Source: Thalassobaculum litoreum DSM 18839 (GTDB taxonomy: Bacteria; Pseudomonadota; Alphaproteobacteria; Thalassobaculales; Thalassobaculaceae). Taken from it: a DNA stretch of 64,000 nucleotides. Under the pieces are notes generated by a model. It saw only the letters and a program-made list of their open reading frames with translations, did no database searches and was not told the origin of the DNA. The translations under genes were made by a program, and so were the position numbers. Position 1 is the stretch's first letter. Each line of letters opens with the position of its first letter. Below are positions 19,197 through 27,389 of the stretch, piece after piece. The stretch covers positions 558,557-622,556 of the forward strand of contig NZ_FNBW01000001.1 in the NCBI RefSeq assembly GCF_900102465.1, in the 5' to 3' direction.

Positions 19197-19471
19197 GAGC
19201 GACGGCCAGCGCTGGGCGGTTGGGATGAGGCGGCTGGCCGTCGCGCGGGGCAGCCTGTTGGGCGCTTCCCCGTCTCAGTTTCTGTCACATCCGACCGAGA
19301 ACCGTGTTTGCCGGATCGCCCGCTCGGGAGGTTTCTTTTCCCTAAACTCGACGTGGACAAACGGTACCAACAGAAACGGTGCCGCTCCAGCAAATCCTTC
19401 TGCTGTATTACGCCGGCTAAACCACGAAAATTCCTCATCTTTTATTGCTAAAATCCGACCCATCCGCCGGA
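19197..19471. other. Non-coding stretch between TPR gene and pentapeptide gene
   Basis: The 366 bp from 19171 to 19536 hold the hairpin after the TPR gene and the terminator of the pentapeptide gene. The intervening bases are less GC-rich toward 19380-19480, and I see no convincing gene, RNA or promoter in them. An open frame of 91 codons here has no ribosome site or recognisable character. Confidence 0.5.
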
Positions 19472-19472
19472 C

Positions 19473-19498
19473 AAAAAAAGACCCGCCGAAGCGGGTCT
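19473..19498 (-). terminator. Rho-independent terminator of the pentapeptide-repeat gene
   Basis: On the minus strand the sequence reads AGACCCGC, loop TTCG, GCGGGTCT, then a run of T. This is an 8 bp perfect stem with a stable tetraloop and a U tract, lying 39 bases past the stop codon. It is the clearest intrinsic terminator in the window. Confidence 0.88.
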
Positions 19499-19536
19499 GA
19501 GGCAGGATCTCAGGATAGGGAAGTCACTCGGACCGG

Positions 19537-20829
19537 CTATCGGACGGCAAGCCGGGTGGTCTGGTCCACGCGGGCGCCGGCGCGGGTGGGGTCGCTCATG
19601 ATTGCGTCGCTCAGATCGGCACCACGCAGATCCGTCCCTTGCAGGACGGCGTTCGAAAGGTCGGCCTTGCGCAGGTCCGCGCCGCGCAGGTCGACGCCGC
19701 GCAGATCCGCGAACCGCAGATCGGCGCCGGCCAGACGGCTGGCGACGCTGTGCCCGGCATCGGTGACCAGGGCGCGGAGATTGGCGCCGGTCAGCCGGGC
19801 GTTCTGCAGCCGCGCGTCGCTCAGATCGGCCCCGCGCAGATCGGCACCCTCCAGAGCGGCGAAGCGCAGGTCGGCGCCAGCGAGACGGCCGGCCGCCATA
19901 CGCACGCCGGTCAGGTCCATCGCGCAGAACACGCTCCCCTCGGCGACGAGCGCGGTCAGATCGGCGCTGGCCAGCTTGTCCATCGCCCGCAGGTCCATAC
20001 CGGACACATCGAGCTGGGCACCCTCGGCGCTGGACGAGGCCACCCAGCTCTCATGCCGGGCGAGCAGCGCGTCGAGCGGGGCGTCCAGATCCTCCTCGGT
20101 GCGGCCGGCCGGACGGTCGGTCAGCGCGCCGGTCAGATCGGCGCCGCCGAGCTCTGTCATGTTGGTGGTGATCCGGGTGAAGACGGCGTCGCGCAGCACC
20201 GCCTTCTCCAGACTGGCCCAGCTGAGATCCGCGCCGTCCATGTTGGCGCCACTCAGATTGGCGCCGCGCAGGTTGCAGCGGATCAGTTTGGCGTCGCGCA
20301 GGATCGCGTCGGACAGGTTCGCATTGACGCAGATGGCGCCGGAGATCTTCGCCCGGGTCAGGTCGGCGCCGGCGAGATCCGCCTGGTGCAGCTCCGACAC
20401 CGACGGATCGATATCGATCCAGTGGAGATCGCGGTCGCGCTCCCCGGTCTCCGCCAGATGGCTTTCCCGCAGGTCGGCGTCGATCAGGGTCGCCCCGACC
20501 AGGCGGGCACCGCGCAGGCACACCCCCCGCATGTCGGTCTTGATCAGGCTGGCGCCGTCGAGATTGGCACCGCGCATGTCGACGGCGAAGAGCGAGGCGT
20601 AGTCCAGAGTCACGCCGGTCAGGGACGCCCGCGACAGACAGGCGCCGGTGAAATCGGCATCCGTCAGATCGGCGCCGTGGAACTCGAGCCAGGAAAGATC
20701 GAAGAAGGAGAGCACCGCCCGCGCGCCGCCGAGCCGGCCGTTGCGGAACCGGATGTGACGCTTGATCAGCCCGTCCAGGTCCCCCTGGGACAGGCGTTCG
20801 AGGTCGCGGCGTTGTTTGACGGCATCCAT
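19537..20829 (-). CDS. Pentapeptide-repeat protein
   Basis: After a charged 35-residue N-terminus the 430-residue protein consists mostly of A(D/N)LxX pentapeptide repeats in two blocks (about 50-220 and 270-415), separated by a non-repeat insert (about 225-265). Such repeats fold into a right-handed quadrilateral beta-helix. Some mimic DNA (Qnr type), but most have no known function. I choose the ATG at 20829, which has GGAG eight bases upstream, over the in-frame start at 20886. It is divergent from the PAS-GGDEF-EAL gene and has its own terminator, so it is monocistronic. Confidence 0.85.
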   Translation of the reverse strand: MDAVKQRRDLERLSQGDLDGLIKRHIRFRNGRLGGARAVLSFFDLSWLEFHGADLTDADFTGACLSRASLTGVTLDYASLFAVDMRGANLDGASLIKTDMRGVCLRGARLVGATLIDADLRESHLAETGERDRDLHWIDIDPSVSELHQADLAGADLTRAKISGAICVNANLSDAILRDAKLIRCNLRGANLSGANMDGADLSWASLEKAVLRDAVFTRITTNMTELGGADLTGALTDRPAGRTEEDLDAPLDALLARHESWVASSSAEGAQLDVSGMDLRAMDKLASADLTALVAEGSVFCAMDLTGVRMAAGRLAGADLRFAALEGADLRGADLSDARLQNARLTGANLRALVTDAGHSVASRLAGADLRFADLRGVDLRGADLRKADLSNAVLQGTDLRGADLSDAIMSDPTRAGARVDQTTRLAVR

Positions 20830-20886
20830 CAGGACGGCTCCATGCGTTCTGCAGAAGGCTTCCACAGGGCAAAACGCCCTTCTCAT

Positions 20887-20903
20887 TCAGTATCTAGAAC
20901 TGA
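20887..20903. promoter_or_regulatory. Dyad TCAGT-N7-ACTGA between divergent genes
   Basis: The AT-rich intergenic region between the pentapeptide gene and the PAS-GGDEF-EAL gene contains a 5-base inverted repeat with a 7-base spacer. It could be an operator shared by both promoters. No matching regulator lies next to it. Confidence 0.3.
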
Positions 20904-20986
20904 TTTAGCGAAATCAATTGCAATTCTTAAAGTGAAATGTGATTCTTCCAGCTGGCACGGAATCTACTTACCTGGTTGGACGTCGG

Positions 20987-23056
20987 ATGACAGGGCTCAC
21001 GCTCGCGTCGCTCTACGATACGATTCATACGCTTGAGCGGGTGATCGGGTCCTTCCCTGTCCTGATCATCGCCACGGATCGTGTCGGCCGCATCGTGATG
21101 ACGACGCAGCACACCCGCGACGTCCTCGACCTGTCCGAGGTCGAGCTTCTGGACAAGCCCATCGGCGCCATCGTTCCCGGGATCACCGTCAAGATCAGTG
21201 GCGACGCGCAGGAACCGGAGATCGCCATCGGCGCCAACCGGCGCCGGGCGCTGCGCCGGGACGCGTCCGCCTTCCCGGTGGACATCCAGGCCAGCGCGCA
21301 TCGGCTGGGTGACGACGTCATCTGCGTCTTCGCCCTGCTCGATGCGACCGACCGGCTCCAGGCCGACAGGGTGGCCCGGGACTCACGCGCGCTGCTCGAC
21401 GCCATCCTGAGCGGCATGCCGGCGCTGGTCAGCGCCAAGACCCCGGACGGCACCTACGAGTTCATCAACGCCTATCAGGGCGACGTGTTCGGCATCGACC
21501 CCGGGGAGGCCGTCGGCAAATCGGCGGCCGACCTGCTCGGCGACGAGGCCGGCCGGCCGATCGACACGGCCGACCGCCGTATCGCCACGGGAGCCGCCGT
21601 CTCCCAGCTCGGATCCGAGAAGCTGATCGACGCCGACGGCCGCACCCGCACCTTCATGACCACCCGGGCGGCGATGCACGACGCCAAGGGCCAGGTGCAG
21701 CGGGTGCTGACTGTCGGAATCGACGTGACCCACGCCACGGCGGCCGAAGAACGGCTGGAGCGGCTGTCGCTGCTCGACGAGATGACGGGTCTGCCCAACC
21801 GGGGGGCCCTGCAGCAAATCCTGAGCGCCCAGATCCGCGCCGCCAGACGCGACGGCCGCCGGGTCGGCGTGGTGCTGCTCGGCGTCACCAACCTGTCCGA
21901 CATCGCCGACGAACTGGGCCAGATCGTGCGCGACAGCGTGGTGCGACATCTGGCGATCCGCCTGGGCGGTCTGGTGCCGGAGTCGTGCGTCCTGTCAAAA
22001 TTCGACGACACCACCTTCGCCCTGGTGGTTCCCAACCTGGACGATGCCAAGGCCTTCGAAGGCGAGGCCGCCCGGCTGGTCGCCCGGGGCAGTCGCCCGC
22101 TCACCACGGCCGGTGCCACCGTCACCGCCCGATGCCGCGCCGGTCTGGCCGTGTATCCCGACACCGGCGCCGATGCCGAGACACTCCTGCACGCCGCCCA
22201 CCACGGGCTGCGCGTCCAATCACGCGCGCCGGTGTCCCCGGTGGCGCGCGGCAACCGGGATATCGACAGCTATTTCGAGGCCCGGCGCGAGGCCGCCAAG
22301 ACTCTGTGGCGCGATCTGGAGCATGACCGCCTGCACCTGCGCCTGCGCCCCCTGCGCGCGCTGACCGATCACCGGCTGACCGGATTCCAGGCCTGCCTGT
22401 TCGACAGTCTCGACCGGCCGCTGATCGGCGCACCGGGGTCCGAGCGGGCCCAGGATCCGGCGCTCAGCGCCGCCGCCGAGAGCCTGTCGGTCGATCTCTG
22501 CGAACGGCTCCTGCGCGATGCCTGCCATCTGGCTGCCGGTTGGAAGCAGCCGTCGCCTATCCGCGTTCCCCTCGCGCCCGATCTGCTGATGCAGCCGGAA
22601 CTGATCGACATCGTCTCCGATCTGCTGGAGCGCAGCCGACTGCCGGCGGACGACCTGGAGCTGTCGATCGACGAAGCCACGGTCGCCGCCGACCCGGATG
22701 CCAGCGCGGACGTGCTGACCGCGCTCGACGGCCTGGGCGTACGGCTGACGCTGACCGGATTCGGGGCAGGCGGTAATCCGATGCTGGCCCTTGCGCGCCA
22801 GCCGTTCCGCCATCTGGTCCTCTCCGCTCGCACGCTCGGCCCACTCGACGAGACGGTGGCCGCTACCATCGCCTTCGCCCAGGCGCTGGGCCGCACGGTC
22901 GGTGCCGATGGCGTGCAGACGGCGGAGGAGCTTGCGTTCCTGCAGGGCTGTGGCTGCACGGTGGCGAGCGGCCCGATCTTCGGCCAGCCGCTCGACCCCG
23001 CCGCCGCCCAGGCTCTGGACACCGGCCCTACCGACCTCGCCATCCGCCGGGCCTGA
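20987..23056 (+). CDS. PAS-PAS-GGDEF-EAL protein with both catalytic domains degenerate
   Basis: The 689-residue protein has two PAS regions (about 10-110 and 125-255), a GGDEF domain opening at DEMTGLPNR (about 264) and an EAL domain (about 450-680). The GGDEF motif is replaced (KFDDT, about 337) and the EAL signature is replaced (GFQAC, about 466). The DDFGTGYSS motif is lost (reads TGFGAGGNP, about 588) and the catalytic Lys and Glu positions are changed. It therefore probably neither makes nor breaks c-di-GMP, and may be a sensor or receptor scaffold. The ATG at 20987 is chosen. A GTG at 20939 is possible. No membrane segment is seen. Confidence 0.85.
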   Translation: MTGLTLASLYDTIHTLERVIGSFPVLIIATDRVGRIVMTTQHTRDVLDLSEVELLDKPIGAIVPGITVKISGDAQEPEIAIGANRRRALRRDASAFPVDIQASAHRLGDDVICVFALLDATDRLQADRVARDSRALLDAILSGMPALVSAKTPDGTYEFINAYQGDVFGIDPGEAVGKSAADLLGDEAGRPIDTADRRIATGAAVSQLGSEKLIDADGRTRTFMTTRAAMHDAKGQVQRVLTVGIDVTHATAAEERLERLSLLDEMTGLPNRGALQQILSAQIRAARRDGRRVGVVLLGVTNLSDIADELGQIVRDSVVRHLAIRLGGLVPESCVLSKFDDTTFALVVPNLDDAKAFEGEAARLVARGSRPLTTAGATVTARCRAGLAVYPDTGADAETLLHAAHHGLRVQSRAPVSPVARGNRDIDSYFEARREAAKTLWRDLEHDRLHLRLRPLRALTDHRLTGFQACLFDSLDRPLIGAPGSERAQDPALSAAAESLSVDLCERLLRDACHLAAGWKQPSPIRVPLAPDLLMQPELIDIVSDLLERSRLPADDLELSIDEATVAADPDASADVLTALDGLGVRLTLTGFGAGGNPMLALARQPFRHLVLSARTLGPLDETVAATIAFAQALGRTVGADGVQTAEELAFLQGCGCTVASGPIFGQPLDPAAAQALDTGPTDLAIRRA

Positions 23057-23126
23057 GGCTGCTTCAGAGGCGTTCATCGCGAGGCCACTCCCCGCTAGAC
23101 TGCGCGCCGCATCGCAGGGAGGGATC

Positions 23127-24425
23127 ATGGAAGCGAGCAGCGTCGGCCTCGACGGCTATATCGACAGCTACTACAGCCGCACACGGGACGACGGGCCGCC
23201 CTTCGCGCCGCCGGACGGGGATCTCGACGTGGAGGTCTGCGTGGTCGGCGGCGGCATGGCCGGCGTGTCGACCGCCCTGGGGCTGGCCGAGCGCGGCAAG
23301 TCCGTCGCCCTGGTCGAGGCCCGGCGGATCGGCTGGGGTGCGTCGGGACGCAACGGCGGCTTCGTCGGCGCCGGCTTCTCGCGCGGCCTGAGTGCGCTGA
23401 TCTCGCGGGTCGGCAAGGAACACGCCCTGCGCCTCTACCGCCTGAGCGAGATGGGGGTGGCGCTGGTGCGCAAGCGGGCCGATGCCATCGCCGGCGGTGT
23501 GGCGCCGATCGTCGACGGACGGATCACCTGCTCCTGGTTCGACGATCCCGACGGCGTGAGGCGCGAGGCCGACTGGATGAACGAGTTGGTCGGCGCCGAT
23601 ATCGAGGTCTGGGACCGCGAGAAGGTGCGCTCGATCTGGCGCAGCCCGCGCTATTACGAGGGCCTGTGGCGGCCCAAGGGGTTCACCCTCCACTCGCTGA
23701 ACTTCACCCGCGGCAACGCCCGGCTGGCGACCGAGGCCGGCGCCCGGATCTTCGAGAACACCCCGGCGACGCTGATCGAGCTGGGCCGCGATCCGAAACT
23801 GGTCCACACCGCCACCGGCACGATCCGCGCCGAGCAGGTCGTGGTCTGCTGCTCGGGCTATATCGAGGGGCTGGTGCCGCGCCTGTCGGCGGCGACCCTG
23901 CCGATCGGCACCTATGTCGTGCTGACCGAACCGGTGGGCGCGCGGCTGACGGAGGTCATGGGCCTGCCCAACGGCGTCGGCGACACCCGCTTCGCCGCCG
24001 ACTATTACCGCCCCCTGCCCGACACGCGGATCCTGTGGGGCGGACGCATCAGCCGCTGGACCAACCCCTCGCACCTCGCCGACATCATGATGGCCGACCT
24101 GAAAAAGGTGTATCCGCAGCTCTCCGACCTGAAAGCGGAGGTCGCCTGGCCCGGCACCATGGGCTATGCCGCCCACAAGATGCCGCAGATCGGCCGCCTG
24201 CGGCCCGGGGTGTGGTACAGCCAGGGCTATGGCGGTCACGGCATGGCGACGACCACGATGGGCGGCGAGCTGATCGCCTCCGCCATCGCCGAGGGCGACG
24301 ACCGGTGGGAGCTGTTCAAACCCTTCGGCCTCACCCCCGTGGGCGGGCCGATCGGCGCCTGGTACGCCCAGATGGTCTATTGGGGATATCAGGCCCGCGA
24401 CGCCTGGCGCGAGAGCCTGGGATAG
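23127..24425 (+). CDS. FAD-dependent amine oxidoreductase (DAO/PuuB-like)
   Basis: The 432-residue flavoprotein has the dinucleotide-binding motif GGGMAGVSTALGLAERG (about 37-53), the WGASGRNGGFV motif typical of gamma-glutamylputrescine oxidase and related DAO enzymes, and the C-terminal GYGGHGMATT flavin motif. It probably oxidises a secondary amine or amino acid. The ATG at 23127 is preceded by CAGGGAGGGATC. It is followed after 8 bp by gnd, which suggests co-transcription but not an obvious pathway link. Confidence 0.85.
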   Translation: MEASSVGLDGYIDSYYSRTRDDGPPFAPPDGDLDVEVCVVGGGMAGVSTALGLAERGKSVALVEARRIGWGASGRNGGFVGAGFSRGLSALISRVGKEHALRLYRLSEMGVALVRKRADAIAGGVAPIVDGRITCSWFDDPDGVRREADWMNELVGADIEVWDREKVRSIWRSPRYYEGLWRPKGFTLHSLNFTRGNARLATEAGARIFENTPATLIELGRDPKLVHTATGTIRAEQVVVCCSGYIEGLVPRLSAATLPIGTYVVLTEPVGARLTEVMGLPNGVGDTRFAADYYRPLPDTRILWGGRISRWTNPSHLADIMMADLKKVYPQLSDLKAEVAWPGTMGYAAHKMPQIGRLRPGVWYSQGYGGHGMATTTMGGELIASAIAEGDDRWELFKPFGLTPVGGPIGAWYAQMVYWGYQARDAWRESLG

Positions 24426-24433
24426 GAACGGTC

Positions 24434-25825
24434 ATGACGCAGAACATCGCCCCGTTGGGAATCATCGGCCTCGGCACCATGGGCCGCAATCTCGCCCTGA
24501 ACCTAGCCGATCACGGCGTGCCCCTGGTGGCGTGGGAGCGCGACGGCGCCCTCGCCGACCGCGCCAGATCCGAGCTGCCGGACGGCACGATCTGGGCCAC
24601 CGAGGCGGCGGACCTCGCCCGACGGCTCGCCGCGCCGCGCGCCGTGCTGCTGATGGTGACCGCGGGTGCCGCCGTCGACGCGGTGATCGACGGGCTGCGG
24701 CCGCATCTGCAGGCCGGGGACGTGATCATCGACGGCGGTAACACCGACGCCGCCGACACCGCCCGCCGGCAGAAGAATCTGGCGGCGGACGGCATCCACC
24801 TGATCGGCCTCGGCGTCTCCGGCGGCGAGGAGGGCGCACGCCGCGGCCCCGCCCTGATGGCCGGCGGCGACCCGGCGGCCTGGGATCGCATCGCGCCCAT
24901 GCTGCGATCCATCGCCGCCCGCGCGGCCGACGGCACGCCCTGCTGCGAGCGTATGGGCGGCGGGGCGGCCGGGCATTTCGTGAAGACGGTCCATAACGGC
25001 ATCGAATACGCCGTCATGCAGGCGCTCGCCGAATCCTATGACCTGATGCGCCACGGCCTGGGCCTGGAGATGGCCGCGATCGGCGAGACCTTCGCCACCT
25101 GGAACCGGGGGCCGGGCGGCGGCTATCTGGTGGAGATCGCCGCCGATGTGGTCCGCACCCGCGACAGCGACGGCGCGCCGCTGCTGGACAAGGTGGTCGA
25201 CCGCGCCGGGCAGAAGGGCACCGGCCGCTGGGCCTCGCTCGCCGCCCTCGATCTCGGGGTCGCCGCCCCTTCCATCGCCGAAGCGGTCTTCGCCCGCGCC
25301 GTCTCCGCCGCCCGCGACGACCGGCAGGCGCTGGCCGCCGACACGCCGGATCGGGTCCAGATCGCCCCGACCGACCTGGAGGCGGCCATGCGCGCCGCCA
25401 CCCTGCTGTCGTTCCTCCAGGGTTTCGCACTCATCGCCGCCGCCGACGCGCGCGACGGCTGGGCCGTCGACCCGGTCGCCGTGGCAAAGGTCTGGCGGGC
25501 CGGCTGCATCCTGCGGGCACCCCTGCTCGACCGCCTGGCCGACGCCTTCGCCTCGCTGGCGCCCGGCGCCCATCCCTTGTCGGCGGCCTCCCTGCGTGCC
25601 GAGCTGGCCGAGATCCTGCCCGGCCTGCGCCGGACGGCGGCGGCGGCCATCGGGGCGGGCTATGCGGTCCCCGCCCTCACCTCCGCCCTGTCCTGGCATG
25701 ACGGCATGGTGCGCGCGCGGGTGCCGGCCGACTTCCTGCAGGGCCTGCGCGACCGGTTCGGCGCCCATACGTTCGAGCGAACCGACGCCCCCGGCAGCCA
25801 TCACGCCGACTGGAGCGGCTCATGA
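24434..25825 (+). CDS. gnd: 6-phosphogluconate dehydrogenase (decarboxylating)
   Basis: The enzyme converts 6-phosphogluconate to ribulose 5-phosphate plus CO2 with NADP+. At 463 residues it matches the long (type I) form. Motifs are GLGTMGRNLALNLADHG, the substrate-binding GGEEGARRGP, the catalytic KTVHNGIEYAVMQ and the signature DRAGQKGTGRW. Its stop overlaps the gluconokinase ATG by four bases, so gluconate can be phosphorylated and then oxidised by products of one operon. Confidence 0.95.
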   Translation: MTQNIAPLGIIGLGTMGRNLALNLADHGVPLVAWERDGALADRARSELPDGTIWATEAADLARRLAAPRAVLLMVTAGAAVDAVIDGLRPHLQAGDVIIDGGNTDAADTARRQKNLAADGIHLIGLGVSGGEEGARRGPALMAGGDPAAWDRIAPMLRSIAARAADGTPCCERMGGGAAGHFVKTVHNGIEYAVMQALAESYDLMRHGLGLEMAAIGETFATWNRGPGGGYLVEIAADVVRTRDSDGAPLLDKVVDRAGQKGTGRWASLAALDLGVAAPSIAEAVFARAVSAARDDRQALAADTPDRVQIAPTDLEAAMRAATLLSFLQGFALIAAADARDGWAVDPVAVAKVWRAGCILRAPLLDRLADAFASLAPGAHPLSAASLRAELAEILPGLRRTAAAAIGAGYAVPALTSALSWHDGMVRARVPADFLQGLRDRFGAHTFERTDAPGSHHADWSGS

Positions 25826-26358
25826 GCGCGCAGATGCAGGTCCCGGCCGCCGCACCGATCGTCGTCGTCATGATGGGCGTGTCCGGGGTCGGCAAGACCA
25901 CCATCGGCACATTGCTCGCCGAGAGGCTGGGTTGGGGCTATGCGGAGGGCGACAGCTACCATCCGCCGGCCAATGTCGAGAAGATGCGCGCCGGCACGCC
26001 GCTGGACGACACCGACCGGGAGCCCTGGCTGGCCGCCATCGCCGCCGATATCGACCGGTGGCGGGCGGCGGGACAGGGGATGGTGGTGTCCTGCTCGGCG
26101 CTGAAACGGCGTTACCGGGATATTCTGATCGGCGGTCGGCCGGACGTTCGGCTGGTCCGGCTGGCCGGCAACGAGGCGCTGATCCGCGCCCGGATCGAGA
26201 AGCGTACCGACCACTACATGCCGCCGAGCCTGCTCACCTCGCAGATCGCGACCCTGGAGCCGCCGGTTCCTGAGGAAGATGCGATCTCGGTGGATGTCGT
26301 CCGTCCGCCGGGCGACTGCGTCGCGCACATACTGTCGGCCCTGCAAGGCGACGGCTGA
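25822..26358 (+). CDS. gntK: Gluconokinase
   Basis: The 178-residue kinase has an adenylate-kinase-like fold with P-loop GVSGVGKTT (about 19-27), the EGDSYHPPANVEKM substrate motif and the CSALKRRYRD motif, all typical of GntK. It phosphorylates D-gluconate to 6-phosphogluconate, the substrate of Gnd encoded immediately upstream with an ATGA overlap. No gluconate permease or GntR repressor is in the window. Confidence 0.95.
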   Translation: MSAQMQVPAAAPIVVVMMGVSGVGKTTIGTLLAERLGWGYAEGDSYHPPANVEKMRAGTPLDDTDREPWLAAIAADIDRWRAAGQGMVVSCSALKRRYRDILIGGRPDVRLVRLAGNEALIRARIEKRTDHYMPPSLLTSQIATLEPPVPEEDAISVDVVRPPGDCVAHILSALQGDG

Positions 26359-26436
26359 AACCGCCCGGCGGCCGGGTTTCCAACCGACCCGGCTGCGGAG
26401 GAACCACAGGACAGACCAGACCCGAAGGGACGCGGC

Positions 26437-26828
26437 GTGACAGCCAATCCGGATACCGGACTGAAAGTGTCGAAACTCTATTTCGAGCCGAACGAGGTGC
26501 TCTTCCAAGAGGGCGCCCCCCCACCGGTATCTTCCTGATCGAGGACGGCACCGTGGAGGTGTTCCGCCAGTCCGGCGCCCGCTCCGTCACCATGGCCCGG
26601 CTCGGACGCGGCGACGTCGTCGGCGAGTTGGCCCTGATCGAGGGAATTCCCCATACCCGCGGCGCCCGCGCCCTCACCCATGTCACCACCCTGAAGGTCG
26701 ATCCCGAAGAGCTCGCCCAGAACCTGGCCTCGAGCCCCGCTCTGATCCGCATGCTGCTGAAGCGGGTGGTGCGCAAACTGCACCGCACCAACGACGTCGC
26801 CTTCGGCCAGTCGAAGCGGGGGATCTGA
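26437..26828 (+). pseudogene. Cyclic nucleotide-binding domain protein, frameshifted in a C tract
   Basis: From the GTG at 26437 (GAAGGGA seven bases upstream) the frame codes for VSKLYFEPNEVLFQEG and then hits a TGA at 26536-26538. Reading resumes one frame over and runs to 26828, continuing FLIEDGTVEVFRQSGARSV exactly in register with the paralogue at 26952-27389. The break is at the run of seven C (26516-26522), where eight would restore the frame. It could be a true mutation, a phase-variable tract or an assembly error. The intact product would be about 130 residues, one cNMP-binding domain with the GELALIEG phosphate-binding cassette. Confidence 0.8.
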
Positions 26829-26951
26829 CCGGCACCCCGGTGCCCGGAGCGTTCCTGCGTCACCCTCGTTACTGACGTATACTCACGCAGGGAACCCGCC
26901 GCCGCACCGCGCGTAATACCGCCGAGGGGCTCTAACCTTAGGAACATCGCG

Positions 26952-27389
26952 GTGGGAACCAGATCGGGCGACGGGCTGACCGTCTCGAAGTACTACTTCG
27001 ACCCCAATGAGCCTCTCTTCGAGCAGGGAAACGCGGCGACCAGCCTGTTCCTTATCGAGGACGGCACGGTCGAGATCTATCAGACCGCGGGCGCGCGCAC
27101 CGTGTCGCTGGCCCGCCTGGGTCCCGGCGAGGTGGTCGGCGAGCTGGCGCTGATCGACGGCGCGACACACACGCGGGGCGCGCGGGCGATCTCCCCGGTG
27201 ATTGCGCTGGAGGTGGCGCCCGATCAGTTGGAGGCCGTGCTCGATGAGAGCCACACCCTGGTCCGGCTGCTGCTGAAACACGTGGTCCGCAAGCTGGACA
27301 GGACCACGGACATCGCCTTCGGCCAGCCGCGCACGGAGGAACCCGGGGAGCCCGCGGCCTCACAGGGCGTCGGCGAGATCCTCGGCTAA
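26952..27389 (+). CDS. Stand-alone cyclic nucleotide-binding domain protein
   Basis: This 145-residue protein is a single cNMP-binding domain. The beta-roll runs from about residue 10 to 100, with the FLIEDGTVEIYQ strand and the phosphate-binding cassette VVGELALIDGATHTRGARA. A helical C-terminus follows. It has no DNA-binding or catalytic domain, so it may act by binding a partner. It is a tandem paralogue of the frameshifted gene upstream, sharing more than half its residues by eye. The start is GTG with TAGGAAC upstream. Its last 30 bp overlap the end of the convergent nnr gene. Confidence 0.82.
   Translation: MGTRSGDGLTVSKYYFDPNEPLFEQGNAATSLFLIEDGTVEIYQTAGARTVSLARLGPGEVVGELALIDGATHTRGARAISPVIALEVAPDQLEAVLDESHTLVRLLLKHVVRKLDRTTDIAFGQPRTEEPGEPAASQGVGEILG

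Noticed and set aside
19225-19500. A 91-codon open frame in the gap after the TPR gene
   Set aside because: It has no ribosome site, runs through the terminator of the opposite gene and has a composition unlike a real protein of this genome.
19640-20700. Apparent tandem DNA repeats
   Set aside because: The repeats follow the five-codon period of the pentapeptide-repeat protein and are explained by its coding sequence.
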